Shown here in pieces: positions 8,980 through 18,116 of a stretch of DNA of 64,000 nt (positions are counted from its first letter, which is position 1; the number at the start of each line of letters is the position of its first letter). A program made the position numbers and the translations under genes. The DNA is taken from contig NZ_BEVZ01000003.1 of assembly GCF_003112515.1 (NCBI RefSeq), positions 521,321 to 585,320 of the forward strand. The letters run 5' to 3'. This DNA comes from Streptomyces fragilis. GTDB lineage: Bacteria > Actinomycetota > Actinomycetes > Streptomycetales > Streptomycetaceae. The notes under the pieces were generated by a model that worked only from the letters and a program-made list of their open reading frames with translations, ran no database searches and had not been told where the DNA came from.

Positions 8980-9204
8980 GGTGGTGCTCTCTTCGCTCAG
9001 GGACTGCGGGGGACTGCGGCGCGTGCCGCACGGGCCGGTACGGGAAGGGCCGGCGCGCGGGAAAGGCCGGTGCGCCCTGAGGGTAACCGGTGCCCGGGCG
9101 GGCAGCTGACGGCCCGCCTCCGCCCGCCGGCCGCACGGCGGGCGGGCCACTTCGCCTCCCGCCCCTCATGACGGGGTCCGACCGGGGGCTCTAGGGTGCG
9201 GTGC

Positions 9205-10296
9205 ATGAGCGATCACGCGGTGCTGCGGGTGAAGGGGAGGGTGCTGGTCGGGCCCGAGGAGGTCCGGGACGAGATCTGGGTGGTCGGCGGGCGGATCAGC
9301 CTCGACCGCCCCGCCGGGGCCCGGGACGTCCGCACGGTCGAGGGCTGGGTCCTGCCCGGGCTGGTCGACGCCCACTGCCACGTCGGGCTCGGCCCGCACG
9401 GCGCGGTGCCGGACGACGTCGCCGAGAAGCAGGCGCTGACCGAGCGGGAGGCCGGGGCGCTGCTGCTGCGGGACGCCGGCTCCCCCGCCGACACGCGGTG
9501 GATCGACGACCGCGAGGACCTGCCGAAGATCATCCGCGCCGGGCGGCACATCGCCCGCACCCGGCGCTACATCCGCAACTACGCCTGGGAGATCGAGCCG
9601 GAGGACCTCGTCGCCCACGTCGCCCGGGAGGCGCGGCGCGGCGACGGCTGGGTGAAGCTGGTCGGCGACTGGATAGACCGCGGCGAGGGCGACCTGGCGC
9701 CCTGCTGGCCCCGCGGGGCCGTCGAGGCCGCGATCGCCGAGGCGCACCGGCTGGGCGCGCGGGTCACCGCGCACTGCTTCGCCGAGAGCTCGCTGCGCGA
9801 CCTGGTCGAGGCGGGCATCGACTGCGTCGAGCACGCCACCGGGCTCACCGAGGACACCATCCCGCTCTTCGCGGAACGGGGCGTGGCCATCGTCCCGACG
9901 CTGGTCAACATCGCCACCTTCCCGGCCCTGGCGGCGGGCGGGGAGGAGAAGTTCCCGCGCTGGTCCGCCCACATGCGGCGGCTGCACGAGCGGCGCTACG
10001 ACACGGTGCGCTCCGCGTGGGACGCCGGCGTGCCGGTGTTCGTGGGCACCGACGCCGGGGGATCGCTGCCGCACGGGCTGGTCGCGGAGGAGGTCGCCGA
10101 GCTGGTGCGGGCGGGCATCCCGGCCGCCGACGCGGTCGGGGCCGCCTCGTGGACCGCGCGGTCCTGGCTCGGCCGCCCCGGCATCGAGGAGGGCGCCCCG
10201 GCCGACCTGGTCGTCTACCCCGCCGACCCCCGCGAGGACGTCACCACCCTCGCCGCGCCCCGACGGGTCGTCCTCGACGGCCGCGTCGTGGCGTGA
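9205..10296 (+). CDS. amidohydrolase family protein
   Basis: 363 aa from ATG 9205; an upstream in-frame GTG at 9196 adds three residues. It is a metal-dependent TIM-barrel hydrolase of the imidazolonepropionase/prolidase-like branch. The first metal motif is DAHCHVGLG (about residues 54-62), followed by ARVTAHCF, CVEHATGL and the catalytic Asp in VFVGTDAGG. The C terminus ADLVVYPADP...VVLDGRVV is the small beta-sandwich that brackets the barrel. The substrate cannot be read from the sequence. It is divergent from the aminotransferase at 7879-8979. Confidence 0.87.
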   Translation: MSDHAVLRVKGRVLVGPEEVRDEIWVVGGRISLDRPAGARDVRTVEGWVLPGLVDAHCHVGLGPHGAVPDDVAEKQALTEREAGALLLRDAGSPADTRWIDDREDLPKIIRAGRHIARTRRYIRNYAWEIEPEDLVAHVAREARRGDGWVKLVGDWIDRGEGDLAPCWPRGAVEAAIAEAHRLGARVTAHCFAESSLRDLVEAGIDCVEHATGLTEDTIPLFAERGVAIVPTLVNIATFPALAAGGEEKFPRWSAHMRRLHERRYDTVRSAWDAGVPVFVGTDAGGSLPHGLVAEEVAELVRAGIPAADAVGAASWTARSWLGRPGIEEGAPADLVVYPADPREDVTTLAAPRRVVLDGRVVA

Positions 10297-10470
10297 CCCG
10301 CCGAGGGCTCCCGCGGCGGAGCGGTCCGCCCGCCGCCCCGGGCCGGCGCTCCCACCGGTGAGGACGGGACCCCGACACGCGGAACGCGACGGCCTCGCGG
10401 ACCCCGTGCCCCGTGACCGCGGGGGCCGAGGCCCGGCACGTAGGAACCGACCGCCCCCGTGACCGCGAGG

Positions 10471-10500
10471 GCCGTGGCCCCGGTACGCCGGGGCCACGGC
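10471..10500. terminator. hairpin between convergent genes
   Basis: A perfect 13-bp stem (10471-10483 with 10488-10500) and a TACG loop lie between the amidohydrolase and the convergent enoyl-CoA hydratase. No U-run follows, which is usual for Streptomyces terminators. It could serve both strands. Confidence 0.7.
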
Positions 10501-10542
10501 CGAACGCCGAGGCGGGGGAGGGGAGTTGCTCCCCGACCCGAG

Positions 10543-11334
10543 TTACTCCCCGACCCCCGCGAGGTCCTTCAGCCGGCGGCCCTGCGCGGCCCGCTCCGCC
10601 GCCCGCTGCTCGTCGAAGGTGCGGTCCACCGCCCCCTGCAGCAGCGCCTTCGTCTCGATCACCGCGTCCCGCGGCGCGGCCAGCAGCGCCGCGACGAGAT
10701 CACGCACCGTGTCGTCCAGCTGGTCCCGCTCCACCGCGAGGTTGGCCAGGCCGCTGGCGACCGCCTCCTGCGCCGTCACGAACCGGCCGGTGGCGCAGAT
10801 CTCGAGCGCACGGGCGTATCCCACGAGCGCCACCAACGGCTGCGTGCCGGTGAGGTCGGGCACCAGGCCCAGGCTGGTCTCCCGCATGGCGAACTGCACG
10901 TCGTCCGCGACCACCCGCAGGTCGCAGGCGAGGGCGAGCTGGAAGCCGGCGCCGATGGCGTGCCCCTGCACGGCCGCGACGGACACGATGTCGCTGCGAC
11001 GCCACCAGGTGAACGCCTCCTGGTATTCGGCGATGATCGCGTCCGTCTCCGCGTCGCCGCCGCGGGCCATGTCCAGGAAGGACGGCTCACCGGGGAAGCC
11101 CTCGGGGGTGAACGCCTGGCGGTCGAGCCCCGCGGAGAAGGACTTGCCCTCGCCGCGCAGTACGACCACCCGGACGTCGCCCGGGAGCGCCCGGCCCGCC
11201 TCCGCGAGGGCCCGCCACAGGGCGGGGCTCTGCGCGTTGCGCCGGGCCGGGTTGGTCAAGGTCACCGTCGCGGTCTCACCGTCGACGACGAGCCGGACAC
11301 CGTCCTTGTCGAGGACAGGGTCGAGGGAAGTCAT
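10543..11334 (-). CDS. enoyl-CoA hydratase/isomerase family protein
   Basis: 263 aa. This crotonase-fold enzyme is expected to hydrate trans-2-enoyl-CoA or a related CoA ester. LTNPARRNAQSPALW, the oxyanion-hole segments GKSFSAGLD and VQGHAIGAGFQLALACD, and a Glu in MRETSLGLVPDLTGTQ are present. Pro-Asp-Leu-Thr replaces the usual Pro-Gly-Ala-Gly at the second catalytic region, so the exact reaction is uncertain. It is a single gene, not part of an obvious beta-oxidation operon. Confidence 0.9.
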   Translation of the reverse strand: MTSLDPVLDKDGVRLVVDGETATVTLTNPARRNAQSPALWRALAEAGRALPGDVRVVVLRGEGKSFSAGLDRQAFTPEGFPGEPSFLDMARGGDAETDAIIAEYQEAFTWWRRSDIVSVAAVQGHAIGAGFQLALACDLRVVADDVQFAMRETSLGLVPDLTGTQPLVALVGYARALEICATGRFVTAQEAVASGLANLAVERDQLDDTVRDLVAALLAAPRDAVIETKALLQGAVDRTFDEQRAAERAAQGRRLKDLAGVGE

Positions 11335-11468
11335 GACGCCTCCGAATGGGTGCGGTCGGCCGGCACGCCCCGTGGAACGCGCCGGTAAGTGACTGCACAG
11401 TAACCACCCGGTCGGTCGCGTGACCGACCGGGTGGCCGCCGTTCATCGGAGCCGACGGCTGCCCGGCC

Positions 11469-11690
11469 TCAGGCCGACTGCGCCTTCTTGCCACGCGTCG
11501 CCCCGCCACGCCCACGAAGCGTGACACCCGACTCGCTGAGCATCCGGTGCACGAAGCCATACGAGCGGCCGGTCTCCTCGGCCAGCGCCCGGATGCTCGC
11601 ACCGGAGTCGTACTTCTTCTTCAGGTCTGCCGCGAGCTTGTCGCGCGCGGCGCCGGTCACCCGGCTGCCCTTCTTCAGAGTCTCGGCCAC
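11469..11690 (-). CDS. 73-aa helix-turn-helix protein
   Basis: The start is GTG 11690 because GGAGG lies 5 nt upstream; the longer frame to 11810 has no such site. The protein has a basic N terminus, a resolvase-like HTH (IRALAEETGRSYGFVHRMLSESGV, about residues 30-53) and a basic Gly/Arg/Lys tail (GRGGATRGKK). It should bind DNA. From memory this is a well-conserved, unnamed Streptomyces protein. Upstream (to 12008) are about 318 bp without another gene. Confidence 0.85.
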   Translation of the reverse strand: MAETLKKGSRVTGAARDKLAADLKKKYDSGASIRALAEETGRSYGFVHRMLSESGVTLRGRGGATRGKKAQSA

Positions 11691-11892
11691 CCGTGCCTCC
11701 TCATGGGAAGTGCGCTCTGGTCCTCTCATGATCACCCCTCCCCGCCGTCCTGGCCACCCATTCGGCAAGGTCCGTGCGACCGGCTTTTGACGACAGGAGC
11801 GTGTGCGCACAATCGGAATGCGTCATTCTGTCGACCGGTACCCGCACAGCTGAGCGGTATTCCGGACGAATCAGCAGGTCATGGACGCAAAA

Positions 11893-11925
11893 CGGCCGGG
11901 CTCCCGGTCAGAGGGAGCCCGGCCG
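11893..11925. terminator. strong hairpin terminator
   Basis: A 13-bp perfect inverted repeat (11893-11905 and 11913-11925) with a 7-nt loop sits 84 nt past the end of the ABC-F gene on the minus strand, and upstream of the HTH gene. The remaining bases of the 11691-12008 gap show no gene. Confidence 0.8.
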
Positions 11926-12008
11926 AAACTCCATGCACGACACACCTGGGGACCAGGAGTTCTCACACAGATGACGGAGCGGGGATCGTCCGAATGATCC
12001 AATACGGG

Positions 12009-13607
12009 TCAGGCGAGCGCCACCAGGTCGGCGTACGAGGCACCCCAGAGGTCCTCGATGCCGTCCGGGAGAAGGATGATCCGCTCCGGCTGGAGCGCCT
12101 CCACCGCGCCCTCGTCGTGGGTCACCAGCACCACCGCGCCCTTGTAGGTGCGCAGCGCCCCGAGGATCTCCTCGCGGCTGGCCGGGTCGAGGTTGTTGGT
12201 CGGCTCGTCCAGCAGCAGCACGTTGGCCGAGGAGACGACCAGCGTCGCCAGGGCGAGACGGGTCTTCTCCCCGCCGGAGAGGACGCCGGCCGGCTTGTCG
12301 ACGTCGTCGCCGGAGAACAGGAACGAGCCGAGCACCTTGCGGACCTCGACCAGGTCCAGGTCGGGCGCCGCCGAGCGCATGTTCTCGAGCACCGTGCGGT
12401 CCGGGTCGAGGGTCTCGTGCTCCTGGGCGTAGTAGCCGACCTTCAGGCCGTGCCCGGGGACGATCCGGCCGGTGTCGGGCTGCTCCACCCCGGCCAGCAT
12501 GCGCAGCAGGGTGGTCTTGCCGGCGCCGTTGAGGCCCAGGATGACGACCCGTGAGCCCTTGTCGATGGCCAGGTCGACGTCGGTGAAGATCTCCAGCGAG
12601 CCGTAGGACTTGGACAGCTCCTCGGCCATCAGCGGCGTCCTGCCGCAGGGCGCCGGCTCCGGGAAGCGGAGCTTGGCCACCTTGTCGGACTGGCGGGCGT
12701 CCTCGAGGCCGGAGAGCAGTCGCTCGGCGCGCCGGGCCATGTTCTGCGCGGCGACCGTCTTGGTGGCCTTGGCGCGCATCTTGTCGGCCTGGGCGTTGAG
12801 CGCCGCGGCCTTCTTCTCGGCGTTCTGACGCTCGCGCTTGCGGCGCTTCTCGTCCGCCTCGCGCTGCTGCTGGTAGAGCTTCCAGCCCATGTTGTAGACG
12901 TCGATGGCGGCCCGGTTGGCGTCCAGGTAGAAGACCTTGTTGACGACCGTCTCGACCAGCTCGACGTCGTGGGAGATCACGATGAAGCCGCCGCGGTAGC
13001 TCTTCAGGTAGTCGCGCAGCCAGACGATCGAGTCCGCGTCGAGGTGGTTGGTGGGCTCGTCCAGGAGCAGGGTGTCGGCGTCCGAGAAGAGGATGCGGGC
13101 CAGCTCGATGCGGCGGCGCTGACCGCCGGACAGGGTGTGCAGCGGCTGGCCGAGCACCCGGTCGGGCAGGTTGAGCGCGGCGGCGATGGTGGCGGCCTCG
13201 GCCTCGGCGGCGTAACCGCCCTTGGTGAGGAACTCGGTCTCCTGGCGCTCGTACTGCTTCATCGCCTTCTCGCGCGTGGAGCCCTTGCCGCTGGCGATGC
13301 GCTCCTCGTTCTCGCGCATCTTGCGCAGCAGCACGTCCAGGCCGCGGGCGGACAGGACGCGGTCGCGGGCGAGCACGTCGAGGTCGCCGGTGCGGGGGTC
13401 CTGCGGGAGGTAGCCGACCTCGCCGGAGCGGGTCACGCTGCCGGCGGCGGGGGCGCCCTCGCCGGCCAGGACCTTGGTGAGGGTGGTCTTGCCGGCGCCG
13501 TTGCGGCCGACCAGGCCGATGCGGTCGCCCTTGGCGACGCGGAAGCTGGCGGACTCGATGAGGACGCGGGCTCCGGCACGCAGTTCGATACCGGTGGCGG
13601 TGATCAC
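12009..13607 (-). CDS. ABC-F family ATPase
   Basis: 532 aa with two ATP-binding domains and no membrane segment. The first has Walker A GRNGAGKTT (about residue 35), signature LSGGQRRRIELARI and Walker B LLLDEPTNHLD. The second has GLNGAGKTT (about 358), LSGGEKTRLALA and LLLDEPTNNLD. The domains are separated by a charged coiled-coil linker (about 255-315). ABC-F proteins act on the ribosome as translation factors or antibiotic-resistance proteins; the housekeeping look and lack of a cluster favour a translation role. The start is GTG 13607. Confidence 0.92.
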   Translation of the reverse strand: MITATGIELRAGARVLIESASFRVAKGDRIGLVGRNGAGKTTLTKVLAGEGAPAAGSVTRSGEVGYLPQDPRTGDLDVLARDRVLSARGLDVLLRKMRENEERIASGKGSTREKAMKQYERQETEFLTKGGYAAEAEAATIAAALNLPDRVLGQPLHTLSGGQRRRIELARILFSDADTLLLDEPTNHLDADSIVWLRDYLKSYRGGFIVISHDVELVETVVNKVFYLDANRAAIDVYNMGWKLYQQQREADEKRRKRERQNAEKKAAALNAQADKMRAKATKTVAAQNMARRAERLLSGLEDARQSDKVAKLRFPEPAPCGRTPLMAEELSKSYGSLEIFTDVDLAIDKGSRVVILGLNGAGKTTLLRMLAGVEQPDTGRIVPGHGLKVGYYAQEHETLDPDRTVLENMRSAAPDLDLVEVRKVLGSFLFSGDDVDKPAGVLSGGEKTRLALATLVVSSANVLLLDEPTNNLDPASREEILGALRTYKGAVVLVTHDEGAVEALQPERIILLPDGIEDLWGASYADLVALA

Positions 13608-13803
13608 GGTCAGACTCCAGGGCGTGAGAAAGGGCGGACGGGCTTCGCGGAGGCGTACCGCCGTCTAATGCGCGAGGAGAAAGGCCATGCGGAAAAGTCT
13701 AACGGGCGGATGCAAGCAGATTTCCCGGCGTGCGTTGTCGGACCCGGGTGCCAGACTGTGCAACAGGTCACACAAAAACGACATACGAGGCAGGTGGTTC
13801 GCG

Positions 13804-14217
13804 ATGACCGGCTCCCGAGGCGGCTCGCCCGGTCTGTGCCCGACGCTGCTCTACGCGGACGCCCGGGCGGCGGTCCGGCAGCTGACCGAGGCCCTGGGCT
13901 TCCGGCAGCTCGCCCTGTACGAGGGCGAGGACGGCACGGTGGCGCACGCCGAGCTCGCCCAGGGCGGAGGGGTGGTGATGCTCGGCTCCAAGGACAACGG
14001 CGGCGCCTTCGCCCGGGCCATGCGGAACGCCGGCCCGGCCGGGGTCTACGTGGTCGTCGAGGACGTCGACGCGCACCACGCCCGCGCCGTGGAGCACGGC
14101 GTGGAGATCCTCACGGCGCCGGCCGACCAGGACTACGGCGCGCGGGACTACATGGCCCGGGACCTCGAGGGCAACGTGTGGAGCTTCGGCACGTACACCC
14201 CCGAGATACCGGCCTGA
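13804..14217 (+). CDS. VOC family (glyoxalase-like) protein
   Basis: 137 aa from ATG 13804, with AGGCAGGTGG upstream. A single vicinal-oxygen-chelate domain is seen: PTLLYADARAAVRQLTEALGF begins the first beta-alpha-beta-beta-beta unit and YMARDLEGNVWSFGTY ends the second. Members bind a metal and act as glyoxalases, dioxygenases or resistance proteins; the substrate is not predictable. It is divergent from the ABC-F gene over a 196-bp gap. Confidence 0.85.
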   Translation: MTGSRGGSPGLCPTLLYADARAAVRQLTEALGFRQLALYEGEDGTVAHAELAQGGGVVMLGSKDNGGAFARAMRNAGPAGVYVVVEDVDAHHARAVEHGVEILTAPADQDYGARDYMARDLEGNVWSFGTYTPEIPA

Positions 14218-14344
14218 GCGTCCCGCGGCCACCGGCCCGCGCGACCTGCCCGGCGCGCGGGCGTCCCGCGGGTACCGGCCCAGGCGTCCCGCAGGACGGG
14301 CCCGGGTCGTCCCGCCGCGGCGACGCGGGCCCCGCGGCCGGCGG

Positions 14345-15811
14345 TCAGCCGCCCCCGGTGTGCACCTGGAAGGCCGCCCGGCGCACGGCCTTGGCCAGTG
14401 CCGGGTCGGGGTGGGCCGCGGCCAGCGCCACCAGCACCTGCACGGTGCGCGGGTGGCCGACGGCGCGGACCTCCTCCAGCAGCTGCGGCACGGTCGGCTG
14501 CATGGCTGACTCCAGGTGGCGCACCAGCATGGGGCCCTCGCCGTGGTCGGCCACCGCCGCCGCGGTGTCGACCCACAGCCAGGTGGCCTCCTCCCGGGTG
14601 AGCACCTCGTGCGCGTCCTCGGGGTCGGCGCCCTCGTGCACGGCGAGCCACAGCAGGGCGTAGGGCCGCAGCACGGCCTCGGCGGCCGCGGCGCGGACCT
14701 CCGCCTCGGCGGGGGCGCCGACCACGCGCAGCGCGTCGAAGGCGAGCCCGCGCAGCAGGGCGTCCTCGCCGCGGGCGGCGGCCAGCAGTTCGGAGACCGC
14801 GCTGCCCACCGGACGGGCCGCCAGCCACGCCTGGTACTCGGCGCGGGCGGCGTTGGGCCGCAGCCGGGCGCAGCCGCGCAGCATGTCCTCGGCGGCCTGC
14901 TCGATGTTCCCCGCCGGGCTCTGCGCCGCCACGCAGATCTGCTCGAGCTTGACCCAGACCGCCCAGCTGCCCAGCGGCGTGAGCGTGGCCTGCCGGGCCG
15001 GACCGTCGTCCTCCAGCTCCAGGGCGCCCACGCCGGCGAGCGCGCCCAGCGCCCAGTCCAGCAGCGGAGCGAACTCGCCCGCCGTGACGGGCTCGGGGGC
15101 CGTGCGGTCCTCGGGCGGCGGCGAGGCCGTCGGCTCGGTGGGCGGCTCGGAGGGGTGGGCGTCCGGCGTCGCCGTGTAGGGGACCTCGCAGCGCTCGGTG
15201 CGCAGCTCGGTGACCCGCTGGCCGAGCAGGTCGAGGAGCTGCTCGACCGGCACCGGTCCGGCCGACAGCTGGAGGAAGGAGAGGACCTGGGGCATCGCCG
15301 AGACGGTGTCGGACACCGCGGAGTGCTCCTGGCCGTCGGGCTCGGGGCAGGCCAGCGACCAGGCGTCGAAGAGCGCCACCCAGCCGCGCAGCACGGCGCT
15401 GTCGTCGCGGTCCCAGGCACGCAGCCGCCAGCCGGGGCGGGCGTCGGCGCCGTGCACCTCGACCAGTCCGGCCAGCCGGGCGATGTCCCAGTCGGAGCGG
15501 ACGCGCTCCACGCTCAGCCCGAGCTCACGGGCGGCGCGGTCGGCGGTCGGGTCGGAGAGCGTGCCCTTGCCGTCGGGGGTGCCGCCCTGGGTGCCGGGGC
15601 CCAGCGCCGCGTCGGCCCAGCGGGCCACGCGGACCGGGCCGGCCAGCCGGGCGCGGGCCATGGCGGCCAGCGCGGAGCGGGGCGGCGTCCCCTCGGGTGG
15701 CCGGGGCGCCGGCCTCGGGGCACGCCGCTGGTCCGTCACTCGGGGGGCGGCGGCCAGGGGTCGGGTACGGACGAGTCGAAGCCTGGAGTCGCGCGGAATA
15801 CGGGACGTCAC
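14345..15811 (-). CDS. HEAT-like helical protein, full-length paralogue of the first gene
   Basis: 488 aa from GTG 15811; the frame is open far upstream without recognisable content. The N terminus is basic (SRIPRDSRLRLVRTRPLA). The middle has winged-helix-like text (DPTADRAARELGLSVERVRSDWDIARLAGLVEV) and an acidic Pro/Thr linker. The C-terminal ~200 residues are helical repeats homologous to the protein at 1-562. No enzyme motif is seen. Function unknown; a regulatory or scaffold protein is inferred. Confidence 0.8.
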   Translation of the reverse strand: MTSRIPRDSRLRLVRTRPLAAAPRVTDQRRAPRPAPRPPEGTPPRSALAAMARARLAGPVRVARWADAALGPGTQGGTPDGKGTLSDPTADRAARELGLSVERVRSDWDIARLAGLVEVHGADARPGWRLRAWDRDDSAVLRGWVALFDAWSLACPEPDGQEHSAVSDTVSAMPQVLSFLQLSAGPVPVEQLLDLLGQRVTELRTERCEVPYTATPDAHPSEPPTEPTASPPPEDRTAPEPVTAGEFAPLLDWALGALAGVGALELEDDGPARQATLTPLGSWAVWVKLEQICVAAQSPAGNIEQAAEDMLRGCARLRPNAARAEYQAWLAARPVGSAVSELLAAARGEDALLRGLAFDALRVVGAPAEAEVRAAAAEAVLRPYALLWLAVHEGADPEDAHEVLTREEATWLWVDTAAAVADHGEGPMLVRHLESAMQPTVPQLLEEVRAVGHPRTVQVLVALAAAHPDPALAKAVRRAAFQVHTGGG

Positions 15812-15900
15812 GGGGGCAGTCTCTCGGGTGGGGGACCGAAAACCCAAACGGAACGTCCGGTCGGCCTTCGGAAAGGAGCCTCCGGAGGCCGACCGGGGCG

Positions 15901-17037
15901 TCACATGAAGGGCGTGAGGAAGCGGCGCACGGCCTCTTCGTAGCGGTTCGGGTCGCTGTTCCACATCGCCGCGTGCGGAGCGTCGAGGAAGGTTCGCAGC
16001 GTCACCAGCTGCGGGAGGCGGTCGGCGAGAGCGCGGGACAGCTCCCAGTCGGCCACCCCGTCGCCGGGCCCGTGCAGGATCAGCGTGGGCGTCCGCAGCG
16101 GTTCGGGCGCGTCCCAGGCGGGGTCCTGGTGGGCCTGGAGCCTGCCGCGGGCCGCGCGCACCGCCAGCGGCAGCAGGGCGCGGGGCACCCCTCGCGCGGA
16201 GGCCAGGGTGCGTGCCGTCGCCTCCCAGTCCAGCACCGGCGAGTCCAGCACCAGTCCGGCGATCCGGCTGCGCAGCGGTGAGCGCTGGGCGGCGCGCAGC
16301 GCCATGGTCGCGCCGGCGGACCAGCCCAGCAGGACCACCCGGCGCGCGCCGAAACGGACGGCGTAGCGGATCGCGGCGTCCAGGTCGCGCCACTCCGTCT
16401 CGCCGAAGTGGAACCGGCGGTCGGGGGAGCGCGGGGCGTCCGGATCGCCGCGGTGGGCCAGGGCGAGCACCGCGAAGGCCTGGTCGTGGAAGAAGGGGAG
16501 CAGGTTGAGCACCTGTTCACGGGTGGAGCCCAGGCCGTGGGCGGCGATCACCCAGGTGGAGCGCTGTCCCGGCATGAACCAGGCGGGCAGCATTCCCAGC
16601 TCCCCGGGGACCTCCACGTCCGCGTAGGTCAGGTCCAGGGCGGTCACCGGGTTGCCGACGCGCAGCGAGGGGGTGAGCCACACGCGGTCGCCGGGCCGGA
16701 AGGAGCCCCGCTGGACGCTCCGCAGACCGCGGACGACCGCGTCCGCCGCGTGTGCGACGTCCTCGCGGACCGGGCCGACCACGGCGTGCGCACCGCCGGC
16801 CCCCTCGTCCTTGCCGATGAGGCCGTAGTACCCCGGGCGCAGGGCCGCGAGGTCGCGGGTCAGGCTGATCCAGTCCTCGCCGACGGCGTGCACGGTGAGG
16901 TGGGGTTCCGTGGGCAGCGGGCGGTCCGGCGGAGTCTTCAGCGCGGCGTCGCCCGCCAGCCGTCCGGCGGCCACGGCGGCCGCCGCTCCGGCGACCGCGG
17001 TGACAGCTGTCGCGGCCTTGATGTTCACAGTGCGCAC
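15901..17037 (-). CDS. alpha/beta hydrolase (membrane-anchored or exported)
   Basis: 378 aa from GTG 17037. The N-terminal hydrophobic segment (about residues 8-28, Ala/Val-rich) could be a signal anchor. The catalytic domain has the nucleophile elbow VLLGWSAGAT (Ser about 242), an acid region in LILHGPGDGVADW and a final His in DAPHAAMWNSDP. It resembles the family 12-like/serine aminopeptidase-type hydrolases. Substrate unknown. It lies 89 nt downstream of the start of the class II aldolase on the same strand. Confidence 0.86.
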   Translation of the reverse strand: MRTVNIKAATAVTAVAGAAAAVAAGRLAGDAALKTPPDRPLPTEPHLTVHAVGEDWISLTRDLAALRPGYYGLIGKDEGAGGAHAVVGPVREDVAHAADAVVRGLRSVQRGSFRPGDRVWLTPSLRVGNPVTALDLTYADVEVPGELGMLPAWFMPGQRSTWVIAAHGLGSTREQVLNLLPFFHDQAFAVLALAHRGDPDAPRSPDRRFHFGETEWRDLDAAIRYAVRFGARRVVLLGWSAGATMALRAAQRSPLRSRIAGLVLDSPVLDWEATARTLASARGVPRALLPLAVRAARGRLQAHQDPAWDAPEPLRTPTLILHGPGDGVADWELSRALADRLPQLVTLRTFLDAPHAAMWNSDPNRYEEAVRRFLTPFM

Positions 17038-17125
17038 CTGACCAGTTTCACGGAGCTCCCCAGACCTCGCCACCGCAAGCCGCGTCGGGCTTCCTCGCAC
17101 GCACGTGTGCCCCGTTCCGGCGCTG

Positions 17126-17803
17126 TCAGCCCTCGGCGGGCCGCCCGTAGTGCCGCAGGCGCTCGGCGGTCGACGCCAGCTGCGCGGGCGTCAGGAGGGA
17201 GGGGGAGCGGCCCGGGACGGAGGAGGCGAGGAGCCACAGCCGGCACATCCACTCCAGCTGTGCCGTGCGGTCGTACGCCTGGTCGAGGTCCTCGCCGAAG
17301 GCCACCGTTCCGTGGTTGCGCAGCAGGCAGGCCGTGCGGTCCCGCAGCGCCTCCACGGCGGCCGCGGCCAGCTCCGGGGTCCCGTACGTCGCGTAGGGGG
17401 CGACCCGGACCGGGCCGCCGAGCGCCGCCGTCATGTAGTGGACCGGCGGCAGCTCGTCGGCGAGCGTGGAGACGGCGGTGGCGTGCACCGCGTGGGTGTG
17501 CACGACGGCCCCGGCGCCGGTGGCCCGGTACACGGCGAGGTGCAGCGGCAGCTCGCTGGTCGGCTCCGCCGTCCCCAGCACCCGGCGCCCGTCGAGGTCC
17601 ACGCCCAGCACGTCACCGGGCCCCAGCCGGTCGTAGGGCACCCCGGAGGGCGTGACCAGCACCGTCCCGCCGACGCGCACCGAGAGGTTGCCGGAGGTGC
17701 CGACCACCAGTCCCTCCTCCGCGGTGCGGCGCGCGGCGGCCACCAGCCGCCGCCAGGCCTGTGCCGTTTCGTCCGGTACGCTCGTCCGCTCGGTGTCGCG
17801 CAT
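17126..17803 (-). CDS. class II aldolase/adducin family protein
   Basis: 225 aa from ATG 17803. This is a Zn-dependent aldolase-type fold (fuculose-1-phosphate aldolase/ribulose-5-phosphate epimerase branch). GLVVGTSGNLSVRVG binds phosphate, VVHTHAVHATAVS carries two Zn ligands, and LLRNHGTVAFGEDLDQAY carries a third His. The exact sugar substrate is not clear. It is divergent from the pit phosphate transporter, sharing a 313-bp regulatory gap. Confidence 0.87.
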   Translation of the reverse strand: MRDTERTSVPDETAQAWRRLVAAARRTAEEGLVVGTSGNLSVRVGGTVLVTPSGVPYDRLGPGDVLGVDLDGRRVLGTAEPTSELPLHLAVYRATGAGAVVHTHAVHATAVSTLADELPPVHYMTAALGGPVRVAPYATYGTPELAAAAVEALRDRTACLLRNHGTVAFGEDLDQAYDRTAQLEWMCRLWLLASSVPGRSPSLLTPAQLASTAERLRHYGRPAEG

Positions 17804-18047
17804 GGCGGGGATCCTGCCACCTCCCGCGGCCCCGCCGGGACCGTGACAAGGATCTCCCCCACGCCGTCGGCGCCGCCGCGCCGCAGCCGGCCGGCGGGAG
17901 GTCCCCGGAGGGCCGGAAGGCTTGCGGCTCTTGGGCTCTGTCGACAAGTCGACACCTCCGCCCGGCCCCGGACGCCGGCGGTCCGGGGCCCCCGTGGGGC
18001 CCCCGTGGGGCCCACATGGGTGACCGTAAACCGCGCGTAGGGCGTCA
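17804..18047. other. intergenic stretch upstream of the PHO box
   Basis: No gene is supported in this stretch. It contains the repeat GGCCCCCGTGGGGCCC near 17989-18004, which can fold, and many short C/G runs. The PHO box and the pit start follow to its right. Confidence 0.5.
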
Positions 18048-18080
18048 GTTCACCTTCCGTTCACCCTGGTTACCTACGTT
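18048..18080 (+). promoter_or_regulatory. PHO box (PhoP operator) of the pit gene
   Basis: Two adjacent 11-nt direct repeats GTTCACCTTCC (18048-18058) and GTTCACCCTGG (18059-18069) match the Streptomyces PhoP direct-repeat unit GTTCACC. They are followed by a degenerate third unit TTACCTACGTT (18070-18080). The array ends 37 nt before the ATG, as expected when PhoP covers the -35 region. Activation under phosphate limitation is inferred. Confidence 0.85.
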
Positions 18081-18116
18081 CGAATCGCCAACGACGTCGA
18101 ACGATTGCCTGGGTAA

